A stretch of 31,350 nucleotides of DNA from contig JAILFF010000088.1 in the NCBI GenBank assembly GCA_024697705.1, forward strand, positions 1-31,350, read 5' to 3'. Shown here one piece after another: positions 14,955 to 21,901 of this stretch (its first letter is position 1; each line of letters begins with the position of its first letter). The notes under the pieces are model-generated. The model worked only from the letters and a program-made list of their open reading frames with translations. It made no database searches and was not told where the DNA came from. The DNA comes from Ruminococcus sp. (GTDB lineage: Bacteria; Bacillota; Clostridia; Oscillospirales; Ruminococcaceae). The translations under genes were made by a program, and so were the position numbers.

Positions 14955-16271
14955 ATGGCAGCGAGTATTGAAAAGCTCCCCGCGCAAAAGGCGGTAAAGG
15001 CAGGAAAAGGGCGCGGCGTGAACAAGTTCCGCTTTATCGCGCTCGAAATAGACAAAACGCTTTTCGCGCTCATAATCATTCTGCTTGTGCTGGGCATAAT
15101 AATGATGTTCTCGGCAAGCTATGCGGCGGCGCAGAATGAATGGGGCGACGAATACTATTATGTAAAAAATCAGACGTTGTGCGCGGGACTGGGGCTGCTT
15201 GCCATGTTCGTCGCGTCGTACCTTGATTATAACTTCTTTAATAACACGAAGATCGCTTATATCTTCTTTATCGCAAGCTTTTTGCTGTGCCTTTATACCT
15301 CTTTTTTCGGCATTGAGCGAGCAGGCGCGAGAAGATGGATAAAACTGGGCGTAATGTTTCAGCCATCTGAGGTACTTAAGATCGCATATATCTTCGTGTT
15401 CGCGTACATTCTTTCGATAAATCACAAGAAGTTTGAAAAGAGCCTTAAACACTGCATAGCGCCGTTTGTCATACTTATGGGCTTGACGGCTCTGCTTTTG
15501 ATGAAGCAAAGGCACCTGAGCGCCGTTATGCTCTTTATGGTCATAGGCGTTGCGATGATGTTTTCAAGCGGTATGCCGCGCAAGAATTTCTGGTCGTTCA
15601 TCGGGTTATGCGCACTTGGTGGTCTGATCGGACTGGCGGGTATCGTGCTGATGAAGGGCGGAAACTTCGGCTACATCACCGACCGCATCGAAAGCTGGAA
15701 AGACCCTATGTCGGACATTTCCGACACCACGCACCAGACCTACGAATCGCTGCTGGCGATTGGTTCGGGCGGCTGGTTCGGGCTGGGATTCGGCGAATCG
15801 CGGCAGAAGTACCTTTATCTGCCCGAGTCGCAGAACGACTTTATCTTCTCGATCATCGTTGAGGAACTGGGCTTTGCGGGAGGATTGACCGTCGTGCTGC
15901 TGTTTGTGGTGTTCGTATTCAAGGGCTTGCAGATAGCCGCGAACGCCCGCGACCGTTTCGGCACGCTCGTTGCGACGGGGATAACCGTGCAGATAAGCTT
16001 GCAGGCGTTCCTCAACATAATGGTCGCCACGAACGGCTTTCCGAACACGGGTATCTCGCTGCCGTTTTTCTCGGCGGGAGGTACGGCGCTGATATTGCAG
16101 CTTTCGGAGATGGGCGTATTGCTCAGTATCTCGCGGCAGAATTTAAAAAGCAGTACGGCGAAGCGTATCAGGGCGAAGGACGAAGCAAGACGTGCCGAGG
16201 ACGAAAGCAAGAGGATAGCCGCAAAGAAGGCTGAGAAGGCAAAGGCGGAAGCAAAGCCGGAAGAACAGTAA
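14955..16271 (+). CDS. ftsW: SEDS peptidoglycan glycosyltransferase FtsW/SpoVE
   Basis: FtsW polymerises lipid II into glycan strands during division with its class B PBP partner. The 438-residue product has about ten membrane segments. It shows the SEDS signatures GARRWIKLG with FQPSE (124-139), GLGFGESRQKYLYLPESQNDFIFSIIVEELG with the expected catalytic Asp295, and NGFPNTGISLPFFSAGG (360-376). The usual TM-region E-P-(D/H)-L-(G/S) motif reads KQRHLS (184-189), an odd variant. The C-terminus carries about 40 residues of Lys/Ala/Glu-rich charged sequence, probably a cytoplasmic helix. Start: ATG after GAAAGGA. The murD gene that normally precedes it is absent. Whether it acts as FtsW or the sporulation paralogue SpoVE cannot be told; its dcw position favours division. 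Confidence 0.93.
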   Translation: MAASIEKLPAQKAVKAGKGRGVNKFRFIALEIDKTLFALIIILLVLGIIMMFSASYAAAQNEWGDEYYYVKNQTLCAGLGLLAMFVASYLDYNFFNNTKIAYIFFIASFLLCLYTSFFGIERAGARRWIKLGVMFQPSEVLKIAYIFVFAYILSINHKKFEKSLKHCIAPFVILMGLTALLLMKQRHLSAVMLFMVIGVAMMFSSGMPRKNFWSFIGLCALGGLIGLAGIVLMKGGNFGYITDRIESWKDPMSDISDTTHQTYESLLAIGSGGWFGLGFGESRQKYLYLPESQNDFIFSIIVEELGFAGGLTVVLLFVVFVFKGLQIAANARDRFGTLVATGITVQISLQAFLNIMVATNGFPNTGISLPFFSAGGTALILQLSEMGVLLSISRQNLKSSTAKRIRAKDEARRAEDESKRIAAKKAEKAKAEAKPEEQ

Positions 16272-16291
16272 GCCGCAAGTGAGGACAAACC

Positions 16292-16615
16292 AAAAGTCTT
16301 AGGAAGGGGGTGTGGGGGATAACCCTTCTTCACGGCACGAACGCAGTTCGTGCAGGTTTCCCCTACAAAAGCCTACGACGGCAGCAAACAATTTGGAGAA
16401 AGAAAAGCGAACGGTTCAAAAATAAAATCGGCAATTAAATAAAAAAGCGTACAAAAACGCAGAAGCAAATGATTCTGCCAAACAGTACAAAAACAAGATA
16501 ATTGCCGATTTTATATTTGCAAAAGAGCGAAGCGATTTTTGCAAATAATTAGCGCAAATTCGGGGATTATTGTACAGTTGGGGGTAAAACACGGGCGAGC
16601 AATGCTCACCCCCTG
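16292..16615 (+). repeat. Palindrome-rich intergenic repeat, copy 2
   Basis: This fills most of the 422-base gap between ftsW and murG, which holds no credible gene. It shares with 9511-9972 the blocks AAAAGTCTTAGGAA (16292-16305), AACCCTTCTTCA, ACGGCAGCAAA, CTGCCAAACAG, ATTGCCGATTTTAT and ACACGGGCGAGCAATGCT, in the same order and orientation. ATAAAATCGGCAATTA (16422-16437) and TAATTGCCGATTTTAT (16499-16514) form a perfect 16-base inverted repeat around 61 bases. A GCACGAAC/GTTCGTGC hairpin sits within the AACCC...GGTTT hairpin, whereas in copy 1 a similar hairpin sits beside it, so the element is modular. The rest of the gap to 16693 is AT-rich with the AAGGAG site of murG. Confidence 0.75.
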
Positions 16616-16693
16616 CATAATAACCCGATACTGTAAATGCTCATTTATATAACGTGCTTCGGCAGTGATTTTTTAAAAAGGAGTTGAGCGCAG

Positions 16694-17830
16694 ATGCTCA
16701 GAGTATTGCTCGCGGGAGGCGGCACGGCGGGTCATGTGAACCCCGCGCTTGCCATCGCAGAGGTCATAAAGTCACATATCCCCGACGCGGAATTCGCGTT
16801 TGCGGGAAACCCCGAAAAGCTGGAGGCGAAGCTCGTCCCGCAGGCGGGATATAAATTCTATCCGATACAGGTGGAGGGCTTTCAGCGCCGCATAAACGTC
16901 GAGAATATCAAGCGAAATATCCACGCCGTAAAGTGCCTCATGAAGACAGGCGCGACCTCTCAGGCGATAATCAGGGACTTCAAACCCGACCTCGTTATCG
17001 GTACGGGCGGCTACGTCGCGGGTCCCGTTGTGCGGACTGCCTCCAAAATGGGCATAAAGACCGCTATCCATGAGCAGAACGCCTACCCCGGCGTGACGAA
17101 CAAGCTGCTCTCGAAATACGCCGACGCCGTTATGCTCACCGTCGAGGAAGCGAAGAAGTACCTCGACCCGAAGATAAAATACACCGTCACGGGACTGCCC
17201 GTGCGCTCGGGCTTTTCCAAGATAACAAAGGAAGAGGCACGGCGCGAGCTGGGATTTCCGCAGGACGCGGTGGTCATTCTCTCGACGGGCGGAAGTCTCG
17301 GCGCGGGAGCGATAAATTCCACCGTGCTCGACCTTATCGCGTGGTACAAGGAGAGCGGCACGAAGGTCTGCCATATCCATTCCTACGGCGGCAACGGCAG
17401 AGAGACCGAGTTTGAAAAGTGCCTTAAGGACAAGGGAGTTGACTTTGAAAACGACCCCACGCTTATCGTAAAGGAATATATCAACAATATGCCGACCTGC
17501 ATGGCGGCTGCCGACCTTGTGATCTCGCGCTGCGGCGCAAACGCCCTCACCGAGCTTGAAGCGATGGGACGCGGCTCGATACTCGTGCCCTCGCCGATAG
17601 TCGCGGGCAATCATCAGTATCACAACGGAATGGTGCTGCAAAGGGCAGGCGCCGCGATAGTTATCGAACAGAAGGACTTGACGAGCGAATGGCTCATTGA
17701 CACCGTAAAGAGCCTTCTTTCCGACAGGGAGCGCCTGCGCTCGCTCTCGGAAAAGGCGGCAGAACTTTATATCGCCGACACCAACGACAGGATCTTTGGC
17801 GCGCTCAGACCGCTTATCGAGGATAAATAA
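16694..17830 (+). CDS. murG: UDP-GlcNAc:lipid I N-acetylglucosaminyltransferase
   Basis: MurG adds GlcNAc to lipid I on the inner face of the membrane, making lipid II. The 378-residue product is a normal length. It has the G-loop GGGTAGH (8-14), GTGGYVAGP (103-111), HEQNAYPGVTNKLL (126-139), the second G-loop TGGSLGA (198-204), and the UDP-GlcNAc region RCGANALTELEAMGRGS (279-295) followed by AGNHQYHN. The ATG follows AAGGAG. murC and murB, which often follow, are absent; 32 bases separate it from an uncharacterised membrane-protein gene. All key motifs are present. Confidence 0.97.
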   Translation: MLRVLLAGGGTAGHVNPALAIAEVIKSHIPDAEFAFAGNPEKLEAKLVPQAGYKFYPIQVEGFQRRINVENIKRNIHAVKCLMKTGATSQAIIRDFKPDLVIGTGGYVAGPVVRTASKMGIKTAIHEQNAYPGVTNKLLSKYADAVMLTVEEAKKYLDPKIKYTVTGLPVRSGFSKITKEEARRELGFPQDAVVILSTGGSLGAGAINSTVLDLIAWYKESGTKVCHIHSYGGNGRETEFEKCLKDKGVDFENDPTLIVKEYINNMPTCMAAADLVISRCGANALTELEAMGRGSILVPSPIVAGNHQYHNGMVLQRAGAAIVIEQKDLTSEWLIDTVKSLLSDRERLRSLSEKAAELYIADTNDRIFGALRPLIEDK

Positions 17831-17862
17831 CATTATCCCGGGCGGCGAAAGGATGATAAAAT

Positions 17863-18726
17863 ATGGCAAGACGACCCTCAATGGACACCATTAAAACGCC
17901 CGATCTCGGGCATCTTGACAATGAGCAGACCGAGAACCTGAACGCTCAGGGCGTTACCGGAAGGGCAGACGACCGCTCCGGAAAGCCCATTACCGAATTT
18001 CCGAAGGTCTCGCACGACGTAAAGGCATTCACGATCAAGAAAAAGCCGATAGGTCCTCTCGACGGCGTGGCTTTGAGCGAGCAGTTTTCAACCAAAAGCG
18101 CCCGCGACGCGCAAAACCGCGGCACGGCTGATCGCATGGATCAGGGAGTTATGGTCTACGGCAGCTATGTGGCGAGGAGAACTATCATCAAGTTCCTGAT
18201 CGTGCTGCTGGCGCTTGCTGTTTTCGTGCTGTTTTTCGTGCCGCCTGTCTTTACCGCCAACAAGAACGAATGCAGCTGCCGCTATGAGGATATTTTCGCG
18301 GAAAAGGGCTCGTCGCAGTTCAAGACGGATATCATGAGCACGGGCTATGTCTACAATATCGACGCGATGTCGAGCGACGTTTCAGAAAGCTACCGTATCT
18401 GCACGGTCGCTTTCGATGTGAACAATTTCCTGCCGATAGAATTGCAGCTTAAGGATTTTGCCGTTGCCTACGGCGGAGAATTTAAAGATCACATCGTTTA
18501 CGTTTACGTCGAAAACGACGCCAAAACTATCGAAGCAATGGAGAAAAAGACCGTCAAGGTCAATATTCTCATCAACAAAGCAGGGCTTTCGGAGGGCGAA
18601 TTTGACAGAGCGATAACCTCCCTGATGCTGACGACAAAGGGTATGAAAAAGCTCGGCGTGATACCCTGCATACCCGGATTTATGAAGGTCTCGGACGAGA
18701 TATCGTTTGACCCGAAAGCAAAATAA
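17863..18726 (+). CDS. Uncharacterised bitopic membrane protein in the dcw cluster
   Basis: I do not recognise this 287-residue protein. Residues 1-107 are hydrophilic, rich in Asp, Lys and Gln, and probably disordered in the cytoplasm. One strong transmembrane segment spans about 108-130, preceded by Arg-Arg-Thr-Ile-Ile-Lys, which favours an outside C-terminus. Residues 131-287 would form a roughly 155-residue extracytoplasmic domain with mixed alpha/beta character and four cysteines (137, 139, 180, 269). The topology resembles FtsQ, DivIC or a LEA/NDR-like domain, but I see no diagnostic motif. GAAAGGA lies about ten bases before the ATG. It sits between murG and ftsQ, where murC or murB is often found, so a role in division or wall assembly is likely by position only. 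Confidence 0.7.
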   Translation: MARRPSMDTIKTPDLGHLDNEQTENLNAQGVTGRADDRSGKPITEFPKVSHDVKAFTIKKKPIGPLDGVALSEQFSTKSARDAQNRGTADRMDQGVMVYGSYVARRTIIKFLIVLLALAVFVLFFVPPVFTANKNECSCRYEDIFAEKGSSQFKTDIMSTGYVYNIDAMSSDVSESYRICTVAFDVNNFLPIELQLKDFAVAYGGEFKDHIVYVYVENDAKTIEAMEKKTVKVNILINKAGLSEGEFDRAITSLMLTTKGMKKLGVIPCIPGFMKVSDEISFDPKAK

Positions 18727-18733
18727 GATAAAC

Positions 18734-18830
18734 AGATAATAGATAAAAGATAAAAGATATATTCTAAACCCGTACTTGAAACAAAAATAAATGTTTCGCT
18801 GTTACACTTCATATCTTTTATCTATTATCT
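18734..18830. repeat. 18-base perfect inverted repeat before ftsQ
   Basis: AGATAATAGATAAAAGAT (18734-18751) is the exact reverse complement of 18813-18830, across 61 bases. A smaller GAAACA/TGTTTC pair lies inside. GATAAAA is tandemly repeated in and beside the left arm. A related run occurs at 31261-31290. It could form a long hairpin in the transcript between 17863-18726 and ftsQ. There is no proper U-run, so it is not a standard terminator. Confidence 0.7.
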
Positions 18831-18911
18831 TTGATCTATTCTCTTTAAAATAAACGTACCCCGCGTAACCGCCCCCGCGTAAGGGCGCAGGGGGGAGAGT
18901 GAAGGAAAGTA

Positions 18912-20108
18912 ATGACAGAGGAATACAGAAGTACAGCGGCGGGCAGACAATCCTATTCGGGAGCGGCTGTCCGCCACGGCAGACGAAAGAACACGGTCAA
19001 TCTATATACCACGATCGCGGCGGCGATAACGGCGGCGCTCGGCTCACTGCTGAGCGTCAATGTGCTGTTCAACCTATCGCCCACAAGGCTGACTGTCAAC
19101 GGCGTGACGCTCTATACGCCGCAGCAGATACAGCAGGTCGCGGGACTTATTCCCGGGCAGAACCTTGTCCGCCTGAATACCGAGTTCATCGAGCACCGCC
19201 TGACCGAGCATCTTGTATATATAGATAAGGTATCGGTGCTCAAAGAATATCCCGACGGACTGACGATAAACATAACGGAGGCTCAGCCCGCCGTTCAGAT
19301 CGAATACGACGGCGGCTACTGCACCATGTCGAAGTCGGGCAGGCTGCTGGAGATCGGCGAGAAGGAGCGGAATCCGATGCTGCCGCTCGTCACGGGATAC
19401 GAGCTTGCGGGCTACGAAACGCCCTCGCAGAAGGCAGCACGCCTTGACGCCGAGCAGGACGAGGACACTCCCACGCCCAAAAAGCCCGAGATAAAGGTCG
19501 GTACACGCGCCGTTTCCGACGACGATCAGAAGACCGAGATATTAGCCGAGCTGCTCGCAAAGCTTGACGCGCTGAATTTCGGCGGCATTGCAAAGATCGA
19601 CATAAAAGAGCGCACGGATATAAAGCTCGTCTACGACGGCAGGATACAGATAGAGCTCGGAAGCTCGGTGGAGCTGGATATCAAGCTCACGTATATCAAG
19701 GCGGTTATCGACAAGCAGCTGCCCGAGGGCTACGAGGGTACGCTTCGCTACAACGGCGTGGACAGGGGCATCTCCGCGATACCCAAGAAGACCGACGTGC
19801 CTATCTCGGTGAACAGACCGGGGGCGGGCGGCACGGGTACGCAGACCGACGGCAGAGCCGATACCTCCTCCGCCGACCCGAACTCTCAGGGCGGAACGCT
19901 CGACCCTTACGATCCCAACGCCGCCGCAGACTCTAACGCGGGCGATTATAACGACTACAATTACGGCTACGACCCGAATGCGGGATATGATTATAACTAC
20001 GGTTATGACCCCGGCTACGGCTATTACGATTACGGCTACGGCTACTACGATAACGGCAGTTATGACTACAATAATTACGATTATGGGTACGATTACGGCA
20101 CATGGTAA
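18912..20108 (+). CDS. ftsQ: Cell division protein FtsQ/DivIB with tyrosine-rich C-terminal tail
   Basis: FtsQ/DivIB is a bitopic divisome protein that bridges FtsL/DivIC and the septal synthases. The 398-residue product has a short basic cytoplasmic N-terminus, one membrane segment (about 32-54), and a POTRA domain (about 57-125, LTVNGVTLYTPQQIQQVAGL through YPDGLTINITEAQP). A beta domain follows to about residue 285, including an acidic insertion (about 170-208) with many Asp, Glu and Lys. The final 68 residues (331-398) are low-complexity Asp/Asn/Gly/Tyr with 22 tyrosines and no lysine or arginine. Such a tail is not part of the standard family. GAAGGA precedes the ATG. ftsA is missing downstream; ftsZ follows after 191 bases. 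Confidence 0.88.
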   Translation: MTEEYRSTAAGRQSYSGAAVRHGRRKNTVNLYTTIAAAITAALGSLLSVNVLFNLSPTRLTVNGVTLYTPQQIQQVAGLIPGQNLVRLNTEFIEHRLTEHLVYIDKVSVLKEYPDGLTINITEAQPAVQIEYDGGYCTMSKSGRLLEIGEKERNPMLPLVTGYELAGYETPSQKAARLDAEQDEDTPTPKKPEIKVGTRAVSDDDQKTEILAELLAKLDALNFGGIAKIDIKERTDIKLVYDGRIQIELGSSVELDIKLTYIKAVIDKQLPEGYEGTLRYNGVDRGISAIPKKTDVPISVNRPGAGGTGTQTDGRADTSSADPNSQGGTLDPYDPNAAADSNAGDYNDYNYGYDPNAGYDYNYGYDPGYGYYDYGYGYYDNGSYDYNNYDYGYDYGTW

Positions 20109-20175
20109 AACTACACAAAAGGCTTGTCGGGCTATTCACCGCGATTGTGCTAACATCTAAACTTTATATTATGTC

Positions 20176-20204
20176 TTTACAACCGCCTTTTTTTGTGTTA
20201 TTAT
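20176..20204 (+). promoter_or_regulatory. Candidate ftsZ promoter
   Basis: TTTACA (20176-20181), a 17-base spacer and TATTAT (20199-20204), about 95 bases before the ftsZ start. A further TATAGT overlaps just downstream at 20205. The region is AT-rich, so the exact -10 is uncertain, but a separate ftsZ promoter is plausible. Confidence 0.55.
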
Positions 20205-20299
20205 TATAGTATATCTGATATTGCGACTATTTTTGGACAGTCAGTGTGAAAAATAATTTTGGGATCAGGACAATAAAGGTTAATTGGAGGATGTATAAC

Positions 20300-21559
20300 A
20301 TGGCTTACGAATATGTTGAGGCGCCTATCGAGGGTGCCAAGATCAAGGTTATCGGCGTCGGCGGCGGCGGCGGAAACGCGCTGAACAGCATCGCGGATCA
20401 GGGTATAATCGGCAACGTTGATTATATCGCTGTTAATACCGATATTCAGGCACTTAAAAATTCAAGGGCTACCGAAAAGATACAGATCGGTGCCAAGCTT
20501 ACTCACGGTCTGGGCGCAGGCGCAAAGCCCGAGGTCGGCGAGGCATCTGCGATCGAGAGCCAGGACGAGATCACCGAAGCCATTAAGGACGCGGATATGG
20601 TATTTATTACCGCAGGTATGGGCGGCGGCACGGGAACGGGTGCTGCACCTGTCGTAGCAAAGATCGCTCACGACATGGAAAAGCTCACCATCGCGGTAGT
20701 CAGCAAGCCTTTCCTTTTCGAGGGCAAAAAGAAGCTCGAAAAGGCTGAAAGAGGTATTCAGGGTCTGCTTGACAACGTTGACGCGCTTATCGTTATCCCC
20801 AACCAGAATCTGTTAGGCACAGGTCAGAAGCTGACCATGAAGCAGTCTTATGCTCTTTCCGACGAGGTACTTAAGACAGACGTTATTTCGATAGCGGAGA
20901 TCATCACCCGTCATGATGAGATAAACGTTGACTTTGCGGATATCACCACCATTATAAAGAACGCGGGCTTTGCTCACATGGCTATCGGTCATGCTTCGGG
21001 CAAGGACAAGGTACAGGACGTTGTGGCGCAGGTAATCAAGAGCAATCTGCTTGATACTTCCATTGCGGGAGCAAAGAGACTTCTTGTAAACATCACCATG
21101 AGCGAAGACATCGTTGTTGACGAGATCGACGAGCTGACCAACAAGATCACAGAAGCTGTTGACGAGGACGCCGAGATCATCTTCGGTAACGGTTACGACA
21201 GCAACATGAACGACGAAGTTAAGGTAACGGTCATCGCTGCTGACTTTAACGGCGGCGGACTTGTTCAGCCCGAAGAACAGCCTGTTCTTCAGGAAGTTCC
21301 GACAACTCCCGCAGGTCGTCAGCCGATCAGACCTACTTACGGTCAGACCGTTCCGCAGGGCTATGCACAGCAGGTTCCACAGGGCTACGGACAGGCTCCA
21401 CAGGGCTACGGTCAGCAGGTAAATATGCCCGCACCCGCACCCACTCCGATGGAGAGAGGCGCTATGGATCAGGCGGCTGCCAATCAGAGAGCAGGCGTGA
21501 AGTCCCCCGGAAACCCCAATTACTACGACGATATCTTTGATATTTTCAAGTCTAAATAA
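20300..21559 (+). CDS. ftsZ: Cell division GTPase FtsZ
   Basis: FtsZ is the tubulin homologue that polymerises with GTP into the division ring. The 419-residue product has GGGGGNALNSI (21-31), the tubulin signature GGGTGTG (108-114), and the synergy loop NVDFADI with Asp211 and Asp214. Start choice: the frame opens at 20246, but GGAGG at 20286-20290 touches the ATG at 20291 and sits nine bases before the ATG at 20300, which also gives the usual MAYEY-type start. The linker (about 322-400) is Gln/Pro/Gly/Tyr-rich with three PQGY repeats (352-370). The C-terminal peptide reads YYDDIFDIFKSK, not the common (D/E)IPxFLR form, so its partners (no ftsA here; SepF or EzrA-like proteins elsewhere) may recognise it differently. 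Confidence 0.97.
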   Translation: MAYEYVEAPIEGAKIKVIGVGGGGGNALNSIADQGIIGNVDYIAVNTDIQALKNSRATEKIQIGAKLTHGLGAGAKPEVGEASAIESQDEITEAIKDADMVFITAGMGGGTGTGAAPVVAKIAHDMEKLTIAVVSKPFLFEGKKKLEKAERGIQGLLDNVDALIVIPNQNLLGTGQKLTMKQSYALSDEVLKTDVISIAEIITRHDEINVDFADITTIIKNAGFAHMAIGHASGKDKVQDVVAQVIKSNLLDTSIAGAKRLLVNITMSEDIVVDEIDELTNKITEAVDEDAEIIFGNGYDSNMNDEVKVTVIAADFNGGGLVQPEEQPVLQEVPTTPAGRQPIRPTYGQTVPQGYAQQVPQGYGQAPQGYGQQVNMPAPAPTPMERGAMDQAAANQRAGVKSPGNPNYYDDIFDIFKSK

Positions 21560-21567
21560 GCTTAAAT

Positions 21568-21602
21568 GAGCCGTCCTCATCGGGCGGCTCTTATGTTTTT
21601 TA
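21568..21602 (+). terminator. Rho-independent terminator after ftsZ
   Basis: GAGCCGTCC (21568-21576) pairs with GGGCGGCTC (21582-21590): nine pairs including one G-U, with a five-base loop. TTATGTTTTTT follows. It closes the dcw/ftsZ transcript. Confidence 0.88.
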
Positions 21603-21712
21603 TACATGGGCTTTTTCTTCTTGCAAGAAGCAAATTGTTTACATAAAATTCATACAATGCCGGAAACTATTCTGCCCGACAGACAGTCTATTATAATGAA
21701 AACAGTAAGAAA

Positions 21713-21735
21713 TGTTCAAAACAGTATTTTGAACA
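21713..21735. promoter_or_regulatory. Operator-like palindrome upstream of the FN3 gene
   Basis: TGTTCAAAA (21713-21721) and TTTTGAACA (21727-21735) are perfect nine-base arms around CAGTA. The centre is about 37 bases upstream of the -35 at 21761. This is the size and placement of a dimeric regulator site; the regulator is unknown. The rest of 21603-21760 is AT-rich without a gene. Confidence 0.55.
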
Positions 21736-21760
21736 AATTATTACAATTTAGCTATATCCC

Positions 21761-21789
21761 TTGATTTTATCGGGGATATGTGGTATAAT
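21761..21789 (+). promoter_or_regulatory. Sigma-A promoter of the FN3/VanY locus
   Basis: TTGATT (21761-21766), a 17-base spacer and TATAAT (21784-21789) with an extended TGG. The start would lie near 21796, leaving a leader of about 105 bases. Confidence 0.8.
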
Positions 21790-21822
21790 TAAACTATATA
21801 GATAGATTTACGGGCGGACTAA

Positions 21823-21868
21823 GTCTTCGGACGGTTCGCAACCGGATTAATCTGCGGGAGACCGCGGA
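21823..21868 (+). promoter_or_regulatory. Structured 5' leader of the FN3/VanY transcript
   Basis: Three hairpins in a row: GTC-TTCG-GAC (21823-21832, a UUCG tetraloop), CGGTT-CGC-AACCG (21832-21844), and TCTGCGG-GAGA-CCGCGGA (21851-21868, a GNRA tetraloop on seven pairs). I could not match it to a riboswitch class, including c-di-AMP or c-di-GMP types. It may stabilise the mRNA or control translation; GAAAGG (21884-21889) is the nearest ribosome site. Confidence 0.45.
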
Positions 21869-21901
21869 CGATCGACAGTTTATGAAAGGCAGTGACACAA
21901 T

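Noticed and set aside
16772..17881. 369-codon open frame antisense to murG
   Set aside because: murG has every family motif; the antisense frame has none.
20246..20299. Longer FtsZ start at 20246
   Set aside because: No ribosome site precedes it; GGAGG at 20286 fits the ATG at 20300, and the family starts there.
21797..21890. Known riboswitch (c-di-AMP, c-di-GMP, cobalamin) in the FN3 leader
   Set aside because: I compared remembered consensus cores and none fits; only generic hairpins can be supported.
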